A stretch of 18,152 nucleotides of DNA from Lachnospiraceae bacterium. GTDB taxonomy: Bacteria > Bacillota > Clostridia > Lachnospirales > Lachnospiraceae. The stretch spans positions 1-18,152 of the forward strand of contig JAFTXF010000108.1 in assembly GCA_017461685.1 (NCBI GenBank), in the 5' to 3' direction. Both the position numbers and the translations under genes were made by a program. Below are positions 1-7,553 of this stretch, piece after piece. Every line of letters begins with the position of its first letter. Position 1 is the stretch's first letter. The notes below the pieces were generated by a model. It searched no databases. It saw only the letters and a list, made by a program, of their open reading frames with translations, and had not been told where the DNA came from.

Positions 1-824
1 GAGCCGTCGATTACCAGCACGTACGGTACCTGCAGGGTGTCTATCTTGTCAGCCAGTGCAATAATGGTATCAAAGCCCACCTCAACCTCTGCATTGCAGC
101 CGGTATAGGCAGCGTAATATTCTAAATCATAATCCTCTGCTAAATAACAAAAAGGAAATCTGTCGCCGAAAACCAGCGGATTGCCTGCGCTTTGCTCCAC
201 CATCACTTTATATTCCTCATTCAGGGCATGGAGCTTGCCAATATACTGTGCGGTATTGTCAGAAATTACCTTTTCATGCTCCGGCGCAATTGCTGTCAGC
301 CTATCGGAAAGGTACCGGCACAAAATCTCAGCCTTTTCCAGCGAAAGCCACACATGCTCATCCGCAAGTGTCTCCTCATGAGCATGGTCGTGGTCGTGAG
401 AATGGTCATGTTCTAATGCCTGCACCATTTCCTGCGTCAGCACTTCATCACCCAATACCTCTATCAAACTTACGGAGCGCTCCTTCAAGTCCGTGTCAGA
501 ATGCATCATATCAGGCACCCAGACATCAGACTCACCGCCCACATAAACAAATAAATCTGCTTCCTTTATGGCAATCATGTCCCGGGCACTTGGCTGATAA
601 TTGTGAATATCAGCACTGTTTTGCACCAGTAATGTGACTTCACAATATTCCTCTGCTTCCCCGAGCAGATTCCTGATCCAATCATACTGCGGAAAAGTAG
701 TGCAGACAATCTCTATCTTGTCTGCACCATTCCCTTGTTCCGCGGGTGTCTGCACTGCGCCGCAGCCCGCAAAAAGGCTCAGCCCCAGTACCCAGACACC
801 TATAAAACAAATTAATTTCTTCAC
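1..824 (-). CDS. Zinc/manganese-type ABC transporter substrate-binding lipoprotein (partial, 3' end off the window)
   Basis: Extracellular lipoprotein that should capture Zn(II) (or Mn(II)) and deliver it to an ABC importer of the ZnuA/AdcA cluster A-1 family. Translation from GTG at 824 gives a signal peptide with a lipobox (LFAGC, lipidated Cys21). The family motifs follow: SADIHNYQPS (first His ligand), GGESDVWV, a His/Asp-rich loop around residues 139-153 (HDHSHDHDHAHEE), DEHVWLS (second His ligand) and VFGDRFPF. It is cut at VIDGS, roughly 275 residues in. The GTG start is chosen because AGAGGA lies 7 nt upstream and because the lipoprotein signal begins there (MKKLICFIGVW). This Shine-Dalgarno overlaps the stop codon of the upstream hydrolase gene, so the two are probably cotranscribed. 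The His-rich loop is typical of zinc-binding members and argues for zinc over manganese. Permease and ATPase genes, if linked, lie outside the window. Confidence 0.9.
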   Translation of the reverse strand, partial: MKKLICFIGVWVLGLSLFAGCGAVQTPAEQGNGADKIEIVCTTFPQYDWIRNLLGEAEEYCEVTLLVQNSADIHNYQPSARDMIAIKEADLFVYVGGESDVWVPDMMHSDTDLKERSVSLIEVLGDEVLTQEMVQALEHDHSHDHDHAHEETLADEHVWLSLEKAEILCRYLSDRLTAIAPEHEKVISDNTAQYIGKLHALNEEYKVMVEQSAGNPLVFGDRFPFCYLAEDYDLEYYAAYTGCNAEVEVGFDTIIALADKIDTLQVPYVLVIDG

Positions 825-835
825 TAAAAAATCCT

Positions 836-2038
836 CTAATAAAAACCGTGATTACCGATAGCGTACCGCACCACATGCAGACGCTCTACTCTCTCCAAAT
901 AAGCAAGTGTCTGGAAATATACACAGTTATCCACATTGGTAATACCGGAGATAGCCTCTCTGGCCGCCTCATAACAGCCTTGAGAATTGGCCGCCTTGTC
1001 ATACGCAAGGGCTTCCACAAAGCTGTTTTTGGTAGAAGTAACCGGCGCAAACTGACTCTTCTGGTAAATCACCCCGGCCATCGTATCCGGATATTTGCTG
1101 CTCAGGATGCGGTTCACTACAACAGAGCCTACTGCCAGCTTACCCTCATAGCTTTCTCCCCGGGCTTCGCAGTAAATCAGATTGGCAAGCATGGTAACAT
1201 CTTCCTCGGTAAAGGTTACCTGAGAAACATCACGCCACTCTGCATTAGCGGCAGCCTGAGACATAGCCAGCTCCTCTGCCAGCTTTTGCTGAAGTTCTTT
1301 GATATTATCCTTTATGGTTGCCAGTTCTTCCTCCTGGGCAGTTACCTCATTTTCCTGTCGCGTAATCTCCCCTTCTTTGCTGCTAAGTGCAGACTGTGTC
1401 TGATTCACGAGAGAATTCACATATTTACGGTTTTCTTCCTGCTCTGCACGTAAAACCTCCAGTTCCTCCCGCTCGCTCTCAAGAACCGCCTCTTCTTCTT
1501 CGATATACGCCCTGATAGCCTGATACTGCTCCAGCATATCGGTATCATAAGCAGAAATCTGCTCCACATACTCTGACAAATTCAAAAAGTCCGTCAGACT
1601 GGTAACCTCTGATAACAGATTCAAATACGACTGTGTCACACCGCTTTCATACATAAACTGCAAGTGTATCATCAAGTCATTATACTGTTTCTCTTCGATT
1701 TCCTGTGCAGTAGCCAATTCTTTTAACTTCTGCTCTATCTCTGATTCCTTCGCAGTAATGGCATAATCTGTCTCATTCAGGGCATTTACCGCTTCTGTCA
1801 GCTGGGTATTATATCTGTTCAGCTGTGCTGAAATCTCCTGTTTTTGTCCTTCCAGATTCTCCAAAGCTTCCTTGCCCTGCTCAATCTCCTCTTGCACGCG
1901 ATTGGCCGCCTCCTGGGCTTCCTCCAGCTCCTGCCTCGTAGAAGAAGCATATAAATGCATACCTCCTCCGCATACAGTGGAAATGATAAGTGCCACAGAA
2001 AGCAGCTTGTAAAACTTAGATAATTTATTTCGTACCAA
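836..2038 (-). CDS. Coiled-coil cell wall hydrolase with C-terminal SleB-type (Hydrolase_2) domain
   Basis: Predicted secreted peptidoglycan hydrolase. It has a signal peptide (VRNKLSKFYKLLSVALIIS, then a hydrophobic core to about residue 32) and a Glu/Gln-rich coiled coil over roughly residues 35-265, like the N-terminal regulatory coiled coil of PcsB/CwlO proteins. A C-terminal Hydrolase_2 domain spans about residues 277-400, with the family signature from EARGES through AVGSVVVNR to the end at GNHGFY. SleB-type domains act as lytic transglycosylases on peptidoglycan; here the spore peptidoglycan-binding domain of SleB is absent and the coiled coil replaces it. The start is TTG at 2038: GGAG sits 9 nt upstream and the encoded peptide begins as a clean signal sequence. 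An in-frame ATG at 2056 has GGAG directly against it, so it is less likely. Either start overlaps the end of upp, implying translational coupling. Catalytic specificity is inferred from family only. Confidence 0.85.
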   Translation of the reverse strand: MVRNKLSKFYKLLSVALIISTVCGGGMHLYASSTRQELEEAQEAANRVQEEIEQGKEALENLEGQKQEISAQLNRYNTQLTEAVNALNETDYAITAKESEIEQKLKELATAQEIEEKQYNDLMIHLQFMYESGVTQSYLNLLSEVTSLTDFLNLSEYVEQISAYDTDMLEQYQAIRAYIEEEEAVLESEREELEVLRAEQEENRKYVNSLVNQTQSALSSKEGEITRQENEVTAQEEELATIKDNIKELQQKLAEELAMSQAAANAEWRDVSQVTFTEEDVTMLANLIYCEARGESYEGKLAVGSVVVNRILSSKYPDTMAGVIYQKSQFAPVTSTKNSFVEALAYDKAANSQGCYEAAREAISGITNVDNCVYFQTLAYLERVERLHVVRYAIGNHGFY

Positions 2039-2654
2039 AAATTCTATCTCCTGCATCTCCCAACCCCGGTACGATGTAGCCGTGGTCGTTTAATTTCTCA
2101 TCCAAAGCACCGATAAACATCTCCACGTCCGGATGAGCCTCTTGCATAGCCCGTACGCCCTCCGGTGCCGCAATAATACACATAAAGCGGATATTTCTGC
2201 AGCCCTTATCCTTTAACATCTGGATAGCTGCAATGGCTGAACCGCCTGTAGCAAGCATAGGGTCTACCACAAATACATCCCTTTCTGCACAGTCTGCAGG
2301 AAGCTTGCAATAATACTCTACCGGCTTTAATGTCTCCGGATCTCTGTAAAGACCGATATGACCAACCTTTGCTGCCGGTACCATATTTAAAATACCGTCT
2401 ACCATACCCAGACCTGCGCGTAAAATAGGAATAATGGCCATTTTGCGTCCCTTTAATTCCTTCACAGTGGCCTTGCAGATAGGTGTCTCAATTTCCACGT
2501 CAGATAATTGCAAATCTCTGGTAGCTTCATAACAGATCAGCATGGCAATCTCGCCAATGGTCTGTCTGAAGTCCTTTGTACCGGTATCGGTTCTTCTGAT
2601 AAAGTTAATCTTGTGCTGTACCAACGGGTGGTCCATGATTACTGTTTTTGCCAT
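2025..2654 (-). CDS. upp: Uracil phosphoribosyltransferase
   Basis: Converts uracil and PRPP to UMP in the cytoplasmic pyrimidine salvage pathway. The 209 residues match the usual length of the family. The PRPP-binding loop is at residues 129-140 (VVDPMLATGGSA), and the uracil-recognition end is intact (GYIVPGLGDAGDRIFGTK). The N-terminal HPLVQHKINFIRR segment and PILRAGLGM are also characteristic. The gene starts 4 nt after rpiB; its GAGGAAG ribosome-binding site lies inside the rpiB stop region, so translation is likely coupled. The sua5-rpiB-upp order resembles the conserved ywlC...rpiB...upp region of Bacillus subtilis, which supports a housekeeping operon rather than acquired DNA. Confidence 0.97.
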   Translation of the reverse strand: MAKTVIMDHPLVQHKINFIRRTDTGTKDFRQTIGEIAMLICYEATRDLQLSDVEIETPICKATVKELKGRKMAIIPILRAGLGMVDGILNMVPAAKVGHIGLYRDPETLKPVEYYCKLPADCAERDVFVVDPMLATGGSAIAAIQMLKDKGCRNIRFMCIIAAPEGVRAMQEAHPDVEMFIGALDEKLNDHGYIVPGLGDAGDRIFGTK

Positions 2655-2658
2655 TTTT

Positions 2659-3090
2659 TTAAACTTCCTCTAATAAATTCACACGTCTATGATGCTTTTC
2701 TTCTACAGAGAATTCTGTATTTAAGAAAGTATCCACAATCTGGAACGCCATATTGGTGCCGATAAGGCCGCCGCCCATTGCAAGTACGTTGGCATTATTG
2801 TGTTCTCTTGTCATACGTGCAGAGTACGGTTCGGAGCAAAGTGCACAACGCACACCCTTCACCTTATTGGCAGCAATGGAAATGCCGATGCCTGTGGTAC
2901 AAATAACAATGCCGAATTCACACTCGCCGCTTGCCACTGCCTTTCCTACTGCATGTCCGTAAGCCGGATAATCTACGCTGCTTAAATCATAACAGCCTAC
3001 ATCCTTCACTTCATATCCCTTTGCCTGTAAATACTTGGAAACCTCTTCCTTTAACGTAAATCCGCCGTGATCTGAACCAATTGCTATCAT
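2659..3090 (-). CDS. rpiB: Ribose-5-phosphate isomerase B
   Basis: Interconverts ribose 5-phosphate and ribulose 5-phosphate in the pentose phosphate pathway (RpiB/LacAB family, unrelated in fold to RpiA). The 143-residue protein has the family start IGSDHGG (residues 4-10), the catalytic Cys64 in ICTTGIG, and a His97-containing EHNNANVLAMGGG stretch that shapes the active site and phosphate pocket. GGGAGGA lies upstream of the ATG at a suitable distance. It sits between sua5 and upp; the spacer to sua5 is filled by a 44-bp tandem repeat. RpiB is nearly identical in motif layout to some sugar isomerases (LacB, AlsB). The neighbourhood favours ribose-5-phosphate, but allose-6-phosphate activity cannot be excluded. 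Confidence 0.94.
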   Translation of the reverse strand: MIAIGSDHGGFTLKEEVSKYLQAKGYEVKDVGCYDLSSVDYPAYGHAVGKAVASGECEFGIVICTTGIGISIAANKVKGVRCALCSEPYSARMTREHNNANVLAMGGGLIGTNMAFQIVDTFLNTEFSVEEKHHRRVNLLEEV

Positions 3091-3120
3091 GTCTAAATCC
3101 TCCCTTATTTTTGAAAATCG

Positions 3121-3252
3121 TTTATCATTGTATGATTTGATGTCCTGCTGCTTTCGGCAGTTTGTTTATCATTGTATTACCTGATGTCCTGCTGCTTTCG
3201 GTGATTGGTTTATAATTGTATTACCTGATGTCCTGCCGCTTTCAGCAGCCTG
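3121..3252. repeat. Three tandem copies of a 44-bp unit (duplicated 3' end of sua5)
   Basis: Units start at 3121, 3165 and 3209, an exact 44-nt period. All share the core ATTGTAT(T/G)A and TGATGTCCTGC(T/C)GCTTTC with a few substitutions. The 3209 unit lies largely inside the 3' end of sua5 (encoding KAAGHQVIQL and stop); the other two form the sua5-rpiB spacer. Since only the first copy is constrained as coding sequence, the array most likely arose by duplication of the gene end. Confidence 0.93.
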
Positions 3253-4259
3253 TTCATAATAGCCTGTCCTATCCCTTCTGTCGGGAAACTCTCTGCAAAA
3301 AGCACCTCTAATCCCTCATCATCGCATTCTCTGAGCATCTGGTACAAGCCTTGGGCCACCGTACTTTCATCCGCCCTGGTGCCTACGCATTTTACCGAAT
3401 CGGCCCGGTACTGTGCCATGGTCTCTACGGTACACAATACCCCGGTCCGTTTGCCTCGGGCTGCCGCTTCTCTGCAGGCGCTGTTAATATAATCCACAAC
3501 CCGCTCCCCGGGACCTGTCACAATGGTCAGATTGCCCTTCGGCGCATAGTGTCTGTATTTCATGCCCGGCGCCTTAGGAGCCACATCCTTTAAAACCTCT
3601 GTCATGGTTCTGTCTTCCGCCACCCGGCCAACCACGCTTTCTAACATCTCTCTGGTAATAAAGCCCGGTCTTAATATCATAGGTACCTCTTCCGTCAAAT
3701 CCACAATCGTGGACTCTACACCGATTCCCACCGGACCGCCGTCTATAATCAGGGGAATTTTCCCTTCCATATCTTCCAGCACATATTTCGCCAGGGTAGG
3801 GCTCGGTCTGCCTGACACATTGGCACTGGGTGCTGCCACGTATCCGCCGGCAGCCTCTATGAAGGCTCTCGCTACAGCATGTCCCGGAAGCCTTACTGCC
3901 ACTGTTTCCATACCGCCCGTAGTCTCTAACGGCACAATGTCCTGCTTTTTCAGAATCATGGTCAGCGGTCCCGGCCAGAAAGCCTCTGCCAGCTTCCCGG
4001 CAGTCTCCGGAATGTCACGGCAAATATGATAAATATCCTCCCACTTGGCGATATGTATAATCAGCGGATTATCGCCGGGTCTATTCTTGGCGGCATAAAT
4101 CTTTCGGGAAGAATCTGCCCGAAGTGCATCCCCTCCCAGACCGTACACCGTCTCCGTAGGAAATGCTACCAGCTCACCCTGCTTTATCCATCTGCCTGCC
4201 TCTGCCAGCACTGCTTCATCTATATGCGCTTCATCCATAAAAACAACTTCGGTCTGCAT
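3210..4259 (-). CDS. L-threonylcarbamoyladenylate synthase (Sua5 type)
   Basis: Makes threonylcarbamoyl-AMP from threonine, bicarbonate and ATP, the first step of t6A37 modification of ANN-decoding tRNAs. The YrdC-like catalytic domain covers about residues 10-205, with FPTETVYGLG (34-43), the K-x-R region YAAKNRPGDNPL (55-66), FWPGPLT and SANVSG (145-150). The interdomain linker APGMKYRHYAPK (230-241) and a C-terminal Sua5 domain follow, so this is the long Sua5 form (349 residues) rather than short TsaC. GGAGGAGA precedes the ATG. It is the first gene of the minus-strand cluster and has its own good promoter at 4314-4342. Its last ten codons are the source of the 44-bp tandem repeats downstream. 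In Bacillus the orthologue is called ywlC/tsaC. Confidence 0.95.
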   Translation of the reverse strand: MQTEVVFMDEAHIDEAVLAEAGRWIKQGELVAFPTETVYGLGGDALRADSSRKIYAAKNRPGDNPLIIHIAKWEDIYHICRDIPETAGKLAEAFWPGPLTMILKKQDIVPLETTGGMETVAVRLPGHAVARAFIEAAGGYVAAPSANVSGRPSPTLAKYVLEDMEGKIPLIIDGGPVGIGVESTIVDLTEEVPMILRPGFITREMLESVVGRVAEDRTMTEVLKDVAPKAPGMKYRHYAPKGNLTIVTGPGERVVDYINSACREAAARGKRTGVLCTVETMAQYRADSVKCVGTRADESTVAQGLYQMLRECDDEGLEVLFAESFPTEGIGQAIMNRLLKAAGHQVIQL

Positions 4260-4313
4260 AGATGTCTCCTCCGTTCATTCATACCCTGCATCTTTTCATA
4301 GTTCTTCTATTAT

Positions 4314-4342
4314 ATTTTATCCTCATATGAAAAAAAAAGCAA
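4314..4342 (-). promoter_or_regulatory. Predicted sigma-A promoter for the sua5-rpiB-upp cluster
   Basis: Reading the minus strand, TTGCTT (-35, 4337-4342) and TAAAAT (-10, 4314-4319) are 17 nt apart and lie 55 nt before the sua5 ATG. A T9 run fills part of the spacer, and a second TATAAT-like box lies just downstream. Position and spacing fit; no transcript evidence. Confidence 0.55.
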
Positions 4343-4421
4343 CAGGATAAATTTTCTTTCTGTACTAATTCTTATTATTTCCACATAAAGTATAGTAATC
4401 ACTTGTTACTTGGAGCACAGA

Positions 4422-5126
4422 ATGAATCAGGAAAAAGCACACAAATGGATGGTTACAATGATGTCCCTTTTACTTCTGTGCTCCATGGTCCTCCTATCCA
4501 GAGAAGCCGCTTTATACGTATCCGGCAAAATGGCTGAAAAAAAAGATGTCACCGTCGTCATCGACAGCGGTCACGGAGGCAATGACCCGGGTAAAATAGC
4601 CGCAGACGGCACCTATGAAAAAGACATTAATCTGGCAATCGCCCTGAAGCTGCAACAATATCTGGAGGCAGCCGATATTACAGCGATTATGACTCGCACT
4701 ACCGATGACGGTCTTTACGACCCGGATGCCTCCAACAAAAAAGTACAGGACATGAAAAACCGCGTTGCCTTAATGGAGGAAAGCGATGCCGACCTGGCAG
4801 TCAGTATTCACCAAAACAGCTATTCTGACAGCTCCATTCACGGAGCCCAGGTATTTTATTATACCACCAGTGCTGCCAGCAAAACTCTGGCAGAAACTCT
4901 GCAGAGTGCACTGGTTTCCGACTTAGACCCTGATAATCACAGGCAGGCCAAGGCCAACGACAGCTACTACCTGCTGAAAAAGACCACATGCCCTATCGTT
5001 ATCGTGGAATGCGGCTTTTTAAGTAATCCCGGTGAAGCGGCGCTGCTCAAGTCCGAAAGCTATCAGGACCAGGTGGCTTGGGTGCTGCATCTGGGCATTC
5101 TGAAACATCTGAATCAGAATTCTTAA
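4422..5126 (+). CDS. cwlD: N-acetylmuramoyl-L-alanine amidase, CwlD-like (Amidase_3)
   Basis: Zinc amidase that cleaves the bond between muramic acid and the stem peptide. In spore formers CwlD starts muramic-delta-lactam formation in the cortex, which marks it for germination enzymes. The 234 residues match CwlD length. An N-terminal membrane/signal segment spans about residues 10-33, followed by the Amidase_3 domain. Metal ligands are visible as His51 (DSGHGG), Glu66 (TYEKDINL) and His130 (SIHQNS), with catalytic Glu196 (VIVECGFLSNP). The ATG at 4422 is chosen because GGAG lies 6 nt upstream; a TTG 12 nt earlier reads in frame but would contain that GGAG. The gene is convergent with the LysR gene and divergent from sua5. 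The cortex role is inferred from length and N-terminal architecture; a vegetative amidase is possible. Confidence 0.85.
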   Translation: MNQEKAHKWMVTMMSLLLLCSMVLLSREAALYVSGKMAEKKDVTVVIDSGHGGNDPGKIAADGTYEKDINLAIALKLQQYLEAADITAIMTRTTDDGLYDPDASNKKVQDMKNRVALMEESDADLAVSIHQNSYSDSSIHGAQVFYYTTSAASKTLAETLQSALVSDLDPDNHRQAKANDSYYLLKKTTCPIVIVECGFLSNPGEAALLKSESYQDQVAWVLHLGILKHLNQNS

Positions 5127-5169
5127 GCCGTCAAACACGGCAGCCTGTAAAGGAGTCACATTGAATGGG

Positions 5170-6081
5170 CTAATCCTGCTGTATTTCCTGAGTCCCGGCA
5201 GGCCGCGCTTCCTTAATCATATCAATCAGTCCTGCCATAAAAGGTGACATCCAACGGCTTTTGTGGCAAAGGACCTGGCTGTAATATATCTGAGGCGGAA
5301 TATCCACGTCCAGCTTCACCATGGTGCCTTCCTCCAGCCGCTTCTGCACCGCATACTCCGGCAAAAAGGCAAGCCCCACCCCCTTTTCCACCAATTCGGC
5401 AATGACAAATATATTATCAATTTCTACAGAATCGCTGAGTTCCGCGTTATAGCGGGCTGTCAATTCCCTGAGCCTTCCATAGCAAATACCCTCCCTTTCC
5501 GTTACCAGAAAATCATGCTTCATCAGTTCTTCTAAGGAAATCCTTTGCTTTCGGGCCATGACGTGCTCCGGACCGCTTAGGAATACCATATACTCCGGGT
5601 GCACATAATAGCATCGAAGATCCAGCTCGGTATTTAAATTTGCAGAAAGATACAACATATCCAGCTGATTTAATTTTAACTGCTCCAGCAATTCCGTGGT
5701 ATGTCCTGTTTTGATACGCAAGTCCAGATTTTTGTATTTTGCTTTAAAGGCAGGCAAAAGCTCCATCATAGCACCAAATAGAATCGATTCGGAAACACCC
5801 AGCCGCAGCACGCCATGCATATTGTCGGTGTCTTTCCCAAGCATTTCCGCTTTTTCCACAGCATGTAAAATCTCATAGGCGTAGGTAACAAATTCTGTGC
5901 CCAGATTTGTCAAAGAAACCTTCTTCCCGATACGGTCAAACAACGGATAGCCCAGTTCCTTTTCCAACTGCTGAATCTGCATGGTGACTGTGGACTGCAC
6001 ATAATTTAATTCTTCTGCTGCCTTTGTAAAGCTTTTTAACTCTGCCACACGAATAAAAGTGTGTATATTGCGGATATCCAT
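5170..6081 (-). CDS. LysR-family transcriptional regulator
   Basis: Cytoplasmic DNA-binding regulator of 303 residues, the normal LysR length. The N-terminal winged helix-turn-helix spans residues 1-60 (MDIRNIHTFIRVAELKSF, TKAAEELNYVQSTVTMQIQQLE, LFDRIGKKVSLT). A linker helix and a periplasmic-binding-like effector domain follow to the C-terminus. The ATG at 6081 is chosen because AGGAG lies 7 nt upstream and HTH numbering is standard; an in-frame ATG at 6129 lacks a ribosome-binding site and would add 16 atypical residues. It is divergent from the YitT-family gene, and a perfect T-N11-A dyad (6097-6111) lies directly before its ribosome-binding site. It may therefore control itself and possibly the YitT gene. 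The effector cannot be told from the sequence. Confidence 0.93.
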   Translation of the reverse strand: MDIRNIHTFIRVAELKSFTKAAEELNYVQSTVTMQIQQLEKELGYPLFDRIGKKVSLTNLGTEFVTYAYEILHAVEKAEMLGKDTDNMHGVLRLGVSESILFGAMMELLPAFKAKYKNLDLRIKTGHTTELLEQLKLNQLDMLYLSANLNTELDLRCYYVHPEYMVFLSGPEHVMARKQRISLEELMKHDFLVTEREGICYGRLRELTARYNAELSDSVEIDNIFVIAELVEKGVGLAFLPEYAVQKRLEEGTMVKLDVDIPPQIYYSQVLCHKSRWMSPFMAGLIDMIKEARPAGTQEIQQD

Positions 6082-6096
6082 TGCAATTCTCCTATC

Positions 6097-6111
6097 ATCA
6101 AAATTTTTGAT
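6097..6111. promoter_or_regulatory. Predicted LysR-type operator (T-N11-A dyad)
   Basis: ATCAAAA-T-TTTTGAT is a 15-bp palindrome containing the T-N11-A pattern typical of LysR recognition boxes. It lies in the divergent spacer, directly upstream of the lysR ribosome-binding site and about 25 nt upstream of the likely yitT -35 box. Autoregulation is the usual arrangement for this family. Simple A/T dyads also arise by chance. Confidence 0.5.
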
Positions 6112-6133
6112 AATGTATATTAAAAACATTCGT

Positions 6134-6162
6134 TTTTCAAATCCACTTTAACACATTATACT
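6134..6162 (+). promoter_or_regulatory. Predicted promoter for the YitT-family gene
   Basis: TTTTCA (6134-6139) and TATACT (6157-6162) are separated by 17 nt and end 37 nt before the chosen ATG at 6200. The -10 box is strong and the -35 box partial (4 of 6). Confidence 0.45.
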
Positions 6163-6199
6163 ATTCCTGTAAATGCAGATAACGCAAGAGGTATTACAA

Positions 6200-7093
6200 A
6201 TGAACCGTAAATTTTCAAGACTTTTCAGCAACATGCTTTCCTATACCGTAGTTATCCTGTTGGCTCTTCTACTGGCAGTCAACTATCATATTTTTATTGT
6301 AGAAAATCACTTTGCGCCTGCAGGCCTTAACGGTATTGCCACCATGGTACAGTACAAAACAGGTTTTAGTATCAGCTATATGTCCCTTCTTATCAACCTG
6401 CCCCTTTGTGCTCTGGCATACTTTTTTGTGGAAAAAGAATATTCCGTAAAAACCCTTGTATTTACGTTAGTTTATTCCTTTTCTTATCTGTTCCTGCAGG
6501 GACTTGAACTGGATTTTCTGCAATATAACGCCGAAGGACATGATACCATTTTCCCTGCCATTATCAGCGGCGTCATTACCGGTTTCGTAAGTGGTGTGTG
6601 CCTGAAAAACAGCGCATCCACCGGAGGCATGGACCTGATTTCCAAGTACATCAATAAAAGAAACCCCGGCGCCAATTTCTTTATGGTGACCTTTGTTTTG
6701 AATGCCGTTATCGCATGTATTTCACTTTTTGTGTATTCTGATGCGGGTGTACTGAACTACAAGCCTGTGGCCCTTTGTATCACGTACTGTTTTGTTTCAA
6801 ATTTTGTGGGAAATCAGATTATCAAGGGTGCCAAAACCGCGTATAAGTTTACGATAATTACCACGCACCCTGATGAAATTTGCCTGGAAATCACGAATAT
6901 TTTAAGACATGGCGCCACAAGATTAGAAGCCCGGGGCGCGTATACAGGCACATCGAAGTCTGTTTTGCTGTGCGTTGTAAACAAGCACCAGCTGACTGAT
7001 TTTAAGAAAATCATTGATAGATATGATGAAACCTTTTCGTTTTATGAGGTTGTGAATGAGACTTATGGAAATTTTAAGTATGTAAGGACGTAA
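6200..7093 (+). CDS. YitT family membrane protein with C-terminal DUF2179 domain
   Basis: Integral membrane protein of about 297 residues. At least five hydrophobic segments can be seen in the first 210 residues (for example VVILLALLLAVNYHIFI, MSLLINLPLCALAYFF, TLVYSFSYLFLQG, FPAIISGVITGFVSGVCL, FFMVTFVLNAVIACISLFV). They include the conserved ASTGGMDLISKYI stretch. A soluble DUF2179 domain follows from about residue 215 (KFTIITTHPDEICLEI, RGAYTG, VVNKHQLTDFKKII, FSFYEVVNETYG). The molecular function of YitT proteins is not established. The ATG at 6200 is preferred because AAGAGG lies 8 nt upstream; an in-frame ATG at 6173 has no ribosome-binding site. It is divergent from the LysR gene, the only hint of regulation. 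Confidence 0.9.
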   Translation: MNRKFSRLFSNMLSYTVVILLALLLAVNYHIFIVENHFAPAGLNGIATMVQYKTGFSISYMSLLINLPLCALAYFFVEKEYSVKTLVFTLVYSFSYLFLQGLELDFLQYNAEGHDTIFPAIISGVITGFVSGVCLKNSASTGGMDLISKYINKRNPGANFFMVTFVLNAVIACISLFVYSDAGVLNYKPVALCITYCFVSNFVGNQIIKGAKTAYKFTIITTHPDEICLEITNILRHGATRLEARGAYTGTSKSVLLCVVNKHQLTDFKKIIDRYDETFSFYEVVNETYGNFKYVRT

Positions 7094-7202
7094 ACGCCCG
7101 CCTTGGCACGCTCAAAAAGGACGGTATGTTCCGTGCTCTTGCCCTTGTTCTATTATATGTGGTCTGAATAAAGTCCCTATGCTCTGATCATTTGTTTTTC
7201 TC

Positions 7203-7553
7203 TTAATCTTCATCCCAATAATCAATGGTCTCCTGCGGTGTAGTATCAATTCCAAACAAAAGCCACATAAAGTCTTCTCGCTCATGGTAAATATTAATGA
7301 TTCTGATACAATCCTCTTCTGCCCTATAAAACACGTAATTTCTTGCCACAAACAAATAACGATAGTCACAAGGCACACCAAACATCTCTTCCACAGATGA
7401 ACCAATTTCTTCATTGTCCGTCAAACCTCTGATTGTTCCGGTAAGCTTCCCCATAATTATTTTCGCTTTTTGACTTCCGTACTGTAACAAAATACCTCTA
7501 TTAATTGCACGCAACTTGTCTGCAGCATCAGGAGTATATTTAATTTGCTTCAA
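7203..7553 (-). CDS. RelE/ParE-family toxin of a type II toxin-antitoxin pair
   Basis: Likely ribosome-dependent mRNase (RelE-like) or gyrase poison (ParE-like). The fold markers are an N-terminal KYTPDAADKLRAI helix, a second helix containing QYGSQKAKIIMGKL, then the beta core VPCDYRYLFVARNYVFYR and IRIINIYHEREDFMWLLFG. The 116 residues are a little longer than the roughly 90 usual for RelE because of an acidic tail (TTPQETIDYWDED). It starts at TTG, overlapping the antitoxin stop by 4 nt (TTGA), a typical translational coupling that keeps toxin below antitoxin. RelE and ParE cannot be separated by eye. Confidence 0.85.
   Translation of the reverse strand: MKQIKYTPDAADKLRAINRGILLQYGSQKAKIIMGKLTGTIRGLTDNEEIGSSVEEMFGVPCDYRYLFVARNYVFYRAEEDCIRIINIYHEREDFMWLLFGIDTTPQETIDYWDED

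Noticed and set aside
848..1453. Long plus-strand reading frame (201 codons)
   Set aside because: It lies antisense to the coiled-coil hydrolase, has no ribosome-binding site and no recognisable motif; long antisense frames are expected opposite this kind of coding sequence.
5127..5141. Small hairpin GCCGT/ACGGC between cwlD and the LysR gene
   Set aside because: Only 5 bp with no T tract on either strand; too weak to call a terminator.
7112..7414. Minus-strand frame overlapping the toxin gene
   Set aside because: Most of it is the toxin sequence in another frame; the downstream part has no start signal or motif.
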